Origin: Bacteroidales bacterium
GTDB taxonomy: Bacteria > Bacteroidota > Bacteroidia > Bacteroidales > Paludibacteraceae
DNA: 21,203 bases
Direction of reading: 5' to 3'
Assembly (NCBI GenBank): GCA_900766775.1
Contig: CAAFXN010000100.1
Location: 1 to 21,203, forward strand
Positions 1 to 5,834 of this stretch are shown piece after piece (the first letter of the stretch is position 1; each line of letters opens with the position of its first letter). Below the pieces are notes generated by a model that saw nothing but the letters and a program-made list of their open reading frames with translations, did no database searches and was not told the origin of the DNA. A program made the translations under genes and the position numbers.

Positions 1-80
1 AATAGGCTATAATTCATTATATTACAAAGATTTCAGACTGCAAAATGACCTATACGCCCCAAATTATTTGTCAGACGAAA

Positions 81-124
81 GCCCCGAAGGGGCAAAATAG
101 ATTAGCGTAGGGTGAAACCCTACG
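81..124. repeat. REP-like paired palindrome, copy 1
   Basis: Two adjacent perfect palindromes. GCCCC-GAA-GGGGC lies at 81-93 and CGTAGGGT-GAA-ACCCTACG at 106-124, 12 bp apart. The same pair recurs at 254-297. Such short paired hairpins in gene-free DNA resemble the REP/BIME class of dispersed repeats. No RAYT transposase that could mobilise them is present in this window. Confidence 0.75.
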
Positions 125-149
125 TGGGCAGTTTTACCCGGTAATGCAA

Positions 150-162
150 GCCCCAACGGGGC
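150..162. repeat. REP-like palindrome, lone first half
   Basis: GCCCC-AAC-GGGGC is the first half of the paired unit, with AAC instead of GAA in the loop. No CGTAGGGT hairpin follows it. It lies between the two complete copies and looks like a partial copy. Confidence 0.65.
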
Positions 163-253
163 GACATAACTCAATTTTGAATCAATGGGTCAACACGTAT
201 ATCATTGCCAAAATTAACGGTAAATTAACGACAATTAACGGAGAATCCCCCAA

Positions 254-297
254 GCCCCAACGGGGCGAAACAACACAGCGTAGGGTGAAACCCTACG
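254..297. repeat. REP-like paired palindrome, copy 2
   Basis: GCCCC-AAC-GGGGC (254-266) is followed 12 bp later by CGTAGGGT-GAA-ACCCTACG (279-297). The second hairpin is identical to that of copy 1 and the spacing between hairpins is the same, which shows that the pair is one unit. Confidence 0.75.
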
Positions 298-324
298 GAC
301 TTGCGGCTCCTCCTTCCCACAACT

Positions 325-350
325 CCCCCTCCCCGCTCGCGGGGAGGGGG
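325..350. repeat. GC-rich 12-bp perfect hairpin
   Basis: A 12-base arm CCCCCTCCCCGC (325-336) and its exact complement (339-350) are separated by a 2-base TC spacer. A G-rich tail (TAGGGGGTGGGG) follows. The G runs could also form a G-quadruplex on the plus strand. No T-run follows, so it is not a standard intrinsic terminator. Confidence 0.65.
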
Positions 351-525
351 TAGGGGGTGGGGTAATGTGGAAGTTATATTAACGTGAGTCTGATATAAGC
401 GAACTATATCTGCAGTCAAATAGTACTTTGGGGTTTGGTAATGAATTAATGAATAATTACACGAAAAATTATATGTTAAAGAAAAAATTATTTGAAGGAA
501 ATTTTTGTTGAAATAAAAAATCATC

Positions 526-557
526 CTCATTTCGAGGTACATGTTTCTCATTTCGAG
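526..557. repeat. spaced 11-bp direct repeat CTCATTTCGAG
   Basis: CTCATTTCGAG occurs at 526-536 and 547-557. The starts are 21 bp apart, about two helical turns. The arrangement fits a protein-binding site but no adjacent gene points to a role. Confidence 0.45.
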
Positions 558-590
558 TTCGCGTTATATTATACATCAATTATCACAACA

Positions 591-850
591 GCGGGGCAGC
601 GGGGCGGCGGGGCAGCACTTTCCATAAATACACACGCGCGCGCACATATATATGTTTTAGAAAACTACTGCCCCGCTGCCCCGCCGCCCCCACTGTTCAC
701 AACCATAAATCAGTACGATTTTTAAGATTCCGCCGCCGCTCTCATGCCACCACACGCTCGCGAATTTTTCGCGGGTCTCCCGCGGGTCGGTCGCGGGTCG
801 TCCGCAAGGCTAACCAACATCCAAAATGTACTATTATTAAGATTTCCCCA
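591..850. repeat. composite intergenic module, copy A
   Basis: Parts in order: a left arm of CGGGGCAG/CGGGGCGG units (591-615); a spacer with an alternating purine-pyrimidine core (628-655); a right arm (668-690) complementary to the left over 23 positions with two differences; a box GTACGATTTTTAAGATT (from 713); three 11-bp units containing CGCGGGTC (769-779, 780-790, 791-801); and a second box GTACTATTATTAAGATTTCC (from 828). The same order of parts occurs at 14434-14694, so this is one repeated element. It starts 26 bp beyond the exbD terminator and encodes no credible protein. Confidence 0.8.
628..655. other. alternating purine-pyrimidine tract (Z-DNA candidate), copy A
   Basis: All 28 bases alternate purine and pyrimidine without a break. 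A CA/CG-rich left half with GCGCGCGC in the middle passes into CATATATATGT. Alternating CG and CA/TG steps are the classic sequence requirement for left-handed Z-DNA under negative supercoiling. That it forms in vivo is inference. Confidence 0.6.
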
Positions 851-868
851 CCACGCACACCAACCAAC

Positions 869-905
869 AAAAAAAAGAGGTTGCCTCATTGGCAACCTCT
901 TTTTA
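869..905 (-). terminator. intrinsic terminator of the exbB-exbD operon
   Basis: A perfect 10-bp stem AGAGGTTGCC / GGCAACCTCT (876-885 and 891-900) encloses a 5-base loop. On the minus strand it is followed by a run of eight T. It lies 24 bp past the stop codon of the second exbD. The plus side has a shorter T run, so it may also act weakly in the other direction. Confidence 0.9.
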
Positions 906-923
906 ACACTTATCAAATTATGA

Positions 924-1394
924 TTAGAAACTTGTGCGTTGCGTAGAAGCGTAACTAATCTTCAAGGCGTAAGCGCGACGGAGTTCTTGCTTGATATCCG
1001 CAATAACACCCATACGGGTCTCCTTGTCAGCTTTGATAGATACGGTCATCAAACCTTGGTCTTGCTCCTTCATCGAAGAACGCTCGTTCACGATATACTC
1101 GCCTATCTCGTTGGTCTCTGCAAAGGCATCATCCAACTGGATACGGGTCTCGGCACCATACTGCTTGCGGAACTCTGCGGTAGGCGTACCTACGTAGATG
1201 TAGCGCACCAGCGATTTCTTTTCCAACTTCACCAACTCCGTAGCCTGCGGCACTTTGAATTGCACCTTGTAGGACACCTCTTTCATCGAAGTTACGGACA
1301 TGAAGAAGAACAAGAGCATGAAGATGATATCGGGCAGCGAAGATGTGTTCAGAGCAGGCATCTCGCGCTTGTCATTTCTACGAATCTTTGCCAT
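924..1394 (-). CDS. exbD: ExbD/TolR family protein (second of two)
   Basis: A 156-residue ExbD/TolR-type proton-channel subunit. These inner-membrane proteins work with ExbB and use the proton gradient to energise outer-membrane processes, usually through TonB. After a short basic N-terminus comes one membrane helix (about 21-38) carrying Asp22 in SLPDIIFMLLFF, the position of the family's essential Asp; a periplasmic domain follows. The frame is open a further 42 codons upstream, but that part overlaps the preceding exbD. The chosen start lies 2 bp after that gene's stop and 7 bp after a GGAGGAG Shine-Dalgarno site. It is the last gene before the terminator. It differs clearly from the first exbD in length and sequence. 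The substrate of the complex is not evident, and no tonB is in the window. Confidence 0.9.
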   Translation of the reverse strand: MAKIRRNDKREMPALNTSSLPDIIFMLLFFFMSVTSMKEVSYKVQFKVPQATELVKLEKKSLVRYIYVGTPTAEFRKQYGAETRIQLDDAFAETNEIGEYIVNERSSMKEQDQGLMTVSIKADKETRMGVIADIKQELRRAYALKISYASTQRTSF

Positions 1395-1396
1395 AG

Positions 1397-1978
1397 TTAT
1401 TCTCCTCCATAGTTTTTCGGCTCTGCCTCGGAAATCTTCTGAGGATACACTTTCTGCACTTGCTTCTGCTGGTCCTCGTCCAATTCGGCGTAACCTTTGT
1501 GGAAATACTGGCGTGCGCACTCGTCACGCAGTTCGTTGTATGCCGCTACGAGTTCGTTCTGAACGTCGAGGTATGCTTGGTATTGCGTGTCCACATCGTT
1601 TTGTACGGAAATCACGTGGTCTTTGGTGTATCTAACTACACCGATAGGCTCACCGAAATCCTCCTCCACGAGTTTGGGCAATGTAGCATCGTCGTTCTCG
1701 TTCTTGATAAACTCTTTGGCTTTTGCTCTCAATTGCTTGACATCCAGCAGTTGTCCCTGCACCATCAACTGGTTCGCTGAGTTAATCTTTACGACCATCA
1801 GGTTACGTTTGTTGATATCCGTGTTCTCCACCTTTTGGTCGGGAGGAACGGGCGCAGGCAGACGACGTGCCAAACCTTGGTTGACATCCATACTGGTGGT
1901 AACCAAGAAGAATATCAATAGCAAGAAAGAGATATCCGCCATTGAAGAGGCATTTATCTGTGGGATTTTCTTTGCCAT
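1397..1978 (-). CDS. exbD: ExbD/TolR family protein (first of two)
   Basis: A 193-residue ExbD/TolR-type subunit. The N-terminus MAKKIPQINASSMADISF leads into one membrane helix (about 16-30) with the expected Asp at residue 15. The periplasmic part is longer than in its neighbour and its last 90 residues are rich in Glu, Asp, Gln and Lys, with likely helical or coiled segments. The gene ends 2 bp before the second exbD and starts 31 bp after the preceding membrane-protein gene, so co-transcription is very likely. Two different ExbD proteins beside one ExbB is an arrangement known in Bacteroidota and suggests a mixed complex or alternative partners; which applies cannot be told from sequence. 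Confidence 0.9.
   Translation of the reverse strand: MAKKIPQINASSMADISFLLLIFFLVTTSMDVNQGLARRLPAPVPPDQKVENTDINKRNLMVVKINSANQLMVQGQLLDVKQLRAKAKEFIKNENDDATLPKLVEEDFGEPIGVVRYTKDHVISVQNDVDTQYQAYLDVQNELVAAYNELRDECARQYFHKGYAELDEDQQKQVQKVYPQKISEAEPKNYGGE
1402..1408 (-). promoter_or_regulatory. strong Shine-Dalgarno site before the second exbD
   Basis: On the minus strand GGAGGAG is followed by 7 bases and then ATG. Such a full site is unusual in Bacteroidota, whose ribosomes depend little on it. It lies inside the last codons of the preceding exbD (Tyr-Gly-Gly-Glu-stop). It supports the 1394 start and suggests translational coupling. Confidence 0.6.
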
Positions 1979-1988
1979 GACTAATTTG

Positions 1989-2013
1989 CCAATTTACAAT
2001 GTTACCAATTTAC
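1989..2013. repeat. AT-rich direct repeat before exbD start
   Basis: CCAATTTAC occurs at 1989-1997 and 2005-2013, 16 bp apart, in the short gap before the first exbD and reaching into the stop of the upstream gene. It is one of several AT-rich short repeats found next to start codons in this window. Confidence 0.5.
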
Positions 2014-2486
2014 TTGCGGAGACGAGTGAAAATCAATCCGAAAATCATGGAGCCGATAGTACCTACTGCCAAGATATAGCACAGATAGATGATAGCATCG
2101 CTCAACCGTGCCATGAAACCTTCGTTGTCCGTACCTTCATACCCAACAATTTCTATTTTTGCATCACTACCCAATCCCCAGCAGAGTGCAATGAGCGCAA
2201 CAAATCCAAGAATTACACAAGAAGAAACAATGGCTTTTTTCTTATCGTACTTCCAGTTTTTGAAATACTCAACAATCACTACGCCCAACGTAACCAAAAT
2301 TACGATAGCGAGGAGAATATAGTTCCAAGTGAGGAAGAGGTCAGAGAATCTCGGGATATCCAAGAAATCGCCCGCTACCTCGTGTGTACCCGCAGAGCCG
2401 CCTGCATAGAACATCACCGAGAAGATGACGCCTATGATAAGGAGCACCCAAAGGGTAATTTTAGGCAATAATTTATAGTTTTTCAT
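2010..2486 (-). CDS. four-helix membrane protein of the ExbB/ExbD operon, unknown function
   Basis: A 158-residue integral membrane protein. Hydrophobic segments lie at about 9-28, 53-75, 84-106 and 129-154. Between the first two is a soluble loop with Gly, His and Asp; between the last two is an acidic loop (about 107-128). The basic cluster KYDKKK (79-84) suggests that the loop between helices 2 and 3 is cytoplasmic. I do not recognise a named domain. Proteins of this size and topology are known between exbB and exbD in Bacteroidota, and the position here (82 bp after exbB, 31 bp before exbD) implies a role in the same complex. Direct evidence for function is lacking. Confidence 0.8.
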   Translation of the reverse strand: MKNYKLLPKITLWVLLIIGVIFSVMFYAGGSAGTHEVAGDFLDIPRFSDLFLTWNYILLAIVILVTLGVVIVEYFKNWKYDKKKAIVSSCVILGFVALIALCWGLGSDAKIEIVGYEGTDNEGFMARLSDAIIYLCYILAVGTIGSMIFGLIFTRLRK

Positions 2487-2568
2487 AACGAATATACTTT
2501 TATAATGTTAAAATGGTTCTAAAAGTTCCAATGGCGGGACACACATCCCCTGCATTGAAATTCGTTAC

Positions 2569-3396
2569 TTATTTTGCCTGCTTCTTGTCGAACTCAACAA
2601 CGAGGTCAAGGAGGCTGATAGAAGAATCCTCCATCTCGTTAACAAGACCCTCGATAAGGCTGAGGATATAGTTGTAGAACAATTGGAGCACGATAGCGAT
2701 AATCAAACCGAGCAAGGTGGTCAACAGAGCGACCTTGATACCGCCGGCAACAACCGTAGCCGAGATATCACCTACTTGTTGAATCTTATCGAATGCTGCA
2801 ATCATACCGATGATGGTACCCAAGAATCCCAACGACGGAGCGATAGAGATGAAGAGCGAAATCCAAGAGAGGTTCTTCTCGAGCAGACCAAGCTGCACAC
2901 CACCGTAGGAAGCAACAGTCTTCTCTACTACGTCAACGCCTTCGTTGTAGCGGCTCAGACCCTGGTAGAAGATACTTGCCACAGGACCGCGAGTATTACG
3001 GCAAACCTCCAATGCAGCCTCAATACCGCCTTCGTTCAGTGCTTTCTCTACTTTAGCAAGCAACACTTTCGTGTTGGTTTTCGACAGCGACAGATAGATG
3101 ATACGCTCGATGCAGAGAGCCAAACCAAATACCAAGCAGAGCAAAGTAGCAGCCATAAAGCCTGCACCACCCTCGATAAATTTGGTTTTCAGTGTTTTGT
3201 GAAGAGCCACGAGACCGGTAGCCTCCTCCTCTGCGGGAGCAGCCTCTTCTACCACTTCAGCCGCAGGAGCGGCTGCTTCGTCAACAGTTTCTACAGCTGC
3301 CTCTTGAGCAGGAGCAGCTTCCTCTTGTGCAAATGCAACATTGCTGCCAAAAGCAAGCATTGCGAGCACGGTAAGGGTTGCAAATACTTTTTTCAT
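2569..3396 (-). CDS. exbB: MotA/TolQ/ExbB proton channel family protein
   Basis: A 275-residue ExbB/TolQ-type inner-membrane channel subunit that forms the proton pathway with ExbD. A signal peptide (1-23, ending AFA) is followed by an Ala/Glu-rich acidic stretch (24-59) that should lie in the periplasm. Then come helix 1 (about 79-101), a cytoplasmic domain (102-175), helix 2 with the family motif PSLGFLGTIIGM (187-198) and helix 3 (about 222-245). The N-terminal extension is absent from E. coli ExbB but common in this phylum. The gene starts 33 bp after the tRNA-Ser with no clear promoter between them, so a joint transcript from the tRNA promoter is possible. It heads the operon with the membrane protein and two exbD genes. 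Confidence 0.93.
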   Translation of the reverse strand: MKKVFATLTVLAMLAFGSNVAFAQEEAAPAQEAAVETVDEAAAPAAEVVEEAAPAEEEATGLVALHKTLKTKFIEGGAGFMAATLLCLVFGLALCIERIIYLSLSKTNTKVLLAKVEKALNEGGIEAALEVCRNTRGPVASIFYQGLSRYNEGVDVVEKTVASYGGVQLGLLEKNLSWISLFISIAPSLGFLGTIIGMIAAFDKIQQVGDISATVVAGGIKVALLTTLLGLIIAIVLQLFYNYILSLIEGLVNEMEDSSISLLDLVVEFDKKQAK

Positions 3397-3429
3397 GAGA
3401 ATAAATAGATTATTAATAAGTTAGTTTTG

Positions 3430-3517
3430 CGGAGAGACGGGGATTCGAACCCCGGAAACCCTTTTGGAGTTTACACGCTTTCCAGGCGTGCCTCTTCAAC
3501 CACTCGAGCATCTCTCC
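3430..3517 (-). tRNA. tRNA-Ser(GGA)
   Basis: The minus strand folds as a long-variable-arm tRNA. The acceptor stem is GGAGAGA / TCTCTCC with discriminator G. The anticodon stem CACGC/GCGTG encloses the loop CTGGAAA, giving anticodon GGA (Ser codons UCC and UCU). A long variable arm and a T arm CGGGG-TTCGAAT-CCCCG follow. The 3' CCA is not encoded. A good promoter lies 39 bp upstream. Confidence 0.95.
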
Positions 3518-3555
3518 TACGTCGCAATTTAGGGCTATTCACTCAAAAAGACGTG

Positions 3556-3585
3556 CAAAGGTACGAAAAATTTTTGAAACTGCAA
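3556..3585 (-). promoter_or_regulatory. Bacteroidota-type promoter of tRNA-Ser
   Basis: The minus strand reads TTG, 19 bp, then TACCTTTG (-7 box at 3556-3563), matching the consensus TTG-N19-21-TAnnTTTG of the phylum's main sigma factor. Transcription would begin a few bases later and run into the tRNA, and possibly on to exbB. Confidence 0.8.
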
Positions 3586-3615
3586 TAGTTTTTCGTGTTT
3601 TTTTTCGTTTTTTCT

Positions 3616-4410
3616 TCATTTTATACCAAAAAGTGCTCTTGCATTGGCGGTTGTTACCCTTTTCACATCGTCGGTGGAGACCAGATAGATATCCGCCAAG
3701 CGTTCCGCCACATGGGTCATCCATCGGCTCTCGTTGCGCTGCCCGCGGTGGGGAACCGGCGCCATATAGGGAGCATCCGTCTCCAACACGAGGTGCTGCA
3801 AGGAAATATGGCGCAGAGCATCTGCCAGCTTGCAGTTCTTGAACGTCAGCACCCCGCCGATACCGAGATAGAAACCCGACGCGATGAACTTCTCTGCCAT
3901 CTCGCGGCTGCCCGAGAAGCAGTGAATAACGCCGCGGAGGGGATAAAGCGCATCATCCTTTAGCGTGACGACCTCGTGCAGAATACGATACGTATCTTCC
4001 ATCGCATCGCGGATATGCACCATCACAGGCAGGTTCAAGCGGCGGGCGAGCAGGAGTTGCTCGCGGAAGACAATATGCTGCTGCTCTTTGTAGGTAGTAT
4101 CCCAATGGTAATCGAGCCCTATCTCCCCAATCGCAATCAGTCTGCCCTCGCGGTGAGTCTCTTGGATTTTCTCTTCAATAGCATGCCACTGCTGCTGCCA
4201 ATCCTCCTTCACCTCCTCTGGGTGCAATCCCAACGCAGGGTAAAGATAATCAGGATACTGCGCGCACAAGGGCAACACAGTATCAATAGAATGCACATCC
4301 ACACCGGGCACCAAGATGGCTTCCACGCCGGCATCTATCTGCTGCTGCAAAAAAGCAGGCAAGTCCTCTTGGTACTGCGGGTCGTCTATATGGCAATGGG
4401 TATCAATCAT
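3616..4410 (-). CDS. tatD: TatD family metal-dependent DNase
   Basis: A 264-residue TatD-type hydrolase, a TIM-barrel metalloenzyme linked to DNA 3'-end processing or repair. The expected metal ligands are visible: His5 and His7 in DTHCH, Glu96 in GEIGLDYH, His132 in MVHIRD, His163 in IHCFSG and Asp212 in ETDAPY. The C-terminal PHRGQRNES segment (220-228) is also typical. Length is normal. Its ATG overlaps the queA stop by 4 bp, so the two are translationally coupled. It is the last gene before the tRNA-Ser promoter. The precise substrate of this member is not known. Confidence 0.95.
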   Translation of the reverse strand: MIDTHCHIDDPQYQEDLPAFLQQQIDAGVEAILVPGVDVHSIDTVLPLCAQYPDYLYPALGLHPEEVKEDWQQQWHAIEEKIQETHREGRLIAIGEIGLDYHWDTTYKEQQHIVFREQLLLARRLNLPVMVHIRDAMEDTYRILHEVVTLKDDALYPLRGVIHCFSGSREMAEKFIASGFYLGIGGVLTFKNCKLADALRHISLQHLVLETDAPYMAPVPHRGQRNESRWMTHVAERLADIYLVSTDDVKRVTTANARALFGIK

Positions 4411-5618
4411 CGGGATAATAAGGTGTTGTTGCGGAAGAGGATGGAAGAGTCGCCGTAGGAGAGGAAACGGAAATCGTGAGACAGAGCGTAGTCGTAAATC
4501 TTCTTCCAGTCCTCGCCCACGAAAGCACTCACCAAAAGCAGGAGCGTGGACTTAGGTTGGTGGAAGTTGGTTATCAGTTGCTCCACCACGCGGAAGCGGT
4601 AGCCGGGCTTAATCATAATCTGCGTCTCGGCGTGGAGCGTGTCTTGATGCGTCTCATCGAGGTATGCCAACAACGCCAGCAGCGCCTCTGCCGTCGTCAT
4701 CGTCCACTCCTGCTCATACGGCATAAACTGCGGAACGTGCATAGAGCGGTCTCCGTGAAGCAACATACAACCCAAGAAATAAAGGCTCTCCAATGTGCGC
4801 ATGGAGGTGGTGCCTACCGCCACGACACGCCCTAAGTTGGCGAGGATATCGGCAATAGCCTGTCGCGGCACGGCGATAATCTCCGTGTGCATCGTATGCA
4901 GATTGGCATCTTCGGTCTTGACAGGCTGGAAAGTGCCGGCGCCCACATGCAGGGTCAGTTCGGTGGTCTTGATGCCGCGCTGACGGAGGTCAGCAAGTAC
5001 CGCGTCCGTGAAATGCAATCCCGCCGTGGGGGCTGCCACCGAGCCTTTGATGCGCGAATAGACAGTCTGGTAGGTGGTCTTATCGCTCTCCTCGGTGGGG
5101 CGATTGAGATACGGCGGGATAGGCAACTCGCCCGCCGCGTCGAGTATCTCCGCAAAAGACATATCGCCGTCCCACGAGAATGTTACCGCGAAGGTGTTGC
5201 CCGTCTGTTCGCCTTTGGTGGCTCGCAACACAACCGTGCCGCCTGCCACCTGCAAAGGCAGGTCGATAGAGGTATCGCGGAACTTCTTCGCATTGCCAAT
5301 CATGCACTTCCACGTGCAACCCTCCGTGGACGAAAGCGACAACTGATAGTCGTGCGGCGCAAGAGGCTCCAAGCAGAAAATCTCAATGCGCGCCCCCGAG
5401 GGTTTATGAAAGACCAGCCGCGCCTGTATCACGCGCGTGTTATTATATACAAGGAGTGAATGCGCGGGGATATAGTCGCCCACGCGGAAGAAACGGTCTT
5501 CGCTCACCTTGCCCTCCTTATATATAAGGAGTTTGGAGTGGTCGCGCTCCGGCAGCGGATACTTAGCAATCCGCTCCTCCGGCAGAGGATAATTATAGTC
5601 TGAAATGGATAACACCAT
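4407..5618 (-). CDS. queA: S-adenosylmethionine:tRNA ribosyltransferase-isomerase family protein (long form)
   Basis: QueA transfers and isomerises the ribosyl group of S-adenosylmethionine onto 7-aminomethyl-7-deazaguanine in tRNA, giving epoxyqueuosine. Family motifs are clear: YNNTRVIQARL (58-68), PPYLNRPTEESDKTTYQTVYS (168-188, one residue variable), AAPTAGLHFT (195-204), LHVGAGTFQPV (223-233), GTTSMRTLES (269-278) and ITNFHQPKSTLL (349-360). At 403 residues it is about 50 longer than E. coli QueA. I recall that Bacteroides has both a shorter canonical QueA and a longer paralogue beginning like this one (YNYPLPEERIAKYPLP), so this may be the paralogue and its exact activity is less certain. 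It overlaps tatD by 4 bp. Confidence 0.88.
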   Translation of the reverse strand: MVLSISDYNYPLPEERIAKYPLPERDHSKLLIYKEGKVSEDRFFRVGDYIPAHSLLVYNNTRVIQARLVFHKPSGARIEIFCLEPLAPHDYQLSLSSTEGCTWKCMIGNAKKFRDTSIDLPLQVAGGTVVLRATKGEQTGNTFAVTFSWDGDMSFAEILDAAGELPIPPYLNRPTEESDKTTYQTVYSRIKGSVAAPTAGLHFTDAVLADLRQRGIKTTELTLHVGAGTFQPVKTEDANLHTMHTEIIAVPRQAIADILANLGRVVAVGTTSMRTLESLYFLGCMLLHGDRSMHVPQFMPYEQEWTMTTAEALLALLAYLDETHQDTLHAETQIMIKPGYRFRVVEQLITNFHQPKSTLLLLVSAFVGEDWKKIYDYALSHDFRFLSYGDSSILFRNNTLLSR

Positions 5619-5759
5619 AAAAATTATACATTATACACATCAAGAGTTGAACAAAGAGTCTCCACCACATTCGTCATAAAATTGTCCATTTTTCGCAAAT
5701 GCTTTATCTGAGAAACAAGCAATACATCATAGGGTCTTTATCGTAACATAACCTTGTTC

Positions 5760-5781
5760 GTAACGGGTCTATGACGGGTCT
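5760..5781. repeat. two 11-bp GGGTCT-type repeats in the queA upstream gap
   Basis: GTAACGGGTCT (5760-5770) is followed directly by ATGACGGGTCT (5771-5781). The 11-bp period and the CGGGTCT end match the units inside the composite modules at 769-801 and 14615-14647. No GC-rich arms are present here. The rest of the 216-bp gap 5619-5834 shows nothing else, and I found no clean consensus promoter for queA. Confidence 0.5.
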
Positions 5782-5834
5782 GTAACCACCCCTCCCGAAT
5801 ACTTCAAATTGTCTAAAACACGTATAAAGCCCCC

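Larger units (their letters stand above)
1..590. other. gene-free left margin with REP-like hairpins
   Basis: I see no credible gene on either strand. Open frames here run through palindromes and AT-rich filler and resemble no family I recognise. The stretch holds two paired palindromic units, one lone palindrome, a GC-rich hairpin, three copies of AATTAACG at 212-240 spaced 10-11 bp apart, and a spaced direct repeat near 526-557. The remainder (about 360-520) is AT-rich with nothing I can name. Confidence 0.6.

Noticed and set aside
591..850. CRISPR array
   Set aside because: The repeats are too short (11 bp units without unique spacers), only three units occur per site, and there are no cas genes.
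722..916. Minus-strand 64-codon frame across copy A of the composite module
   Set aside because: It covers the terminator and the 11-bp repeats, and copy B does not conserve the same peptide, so coding is unlikely.
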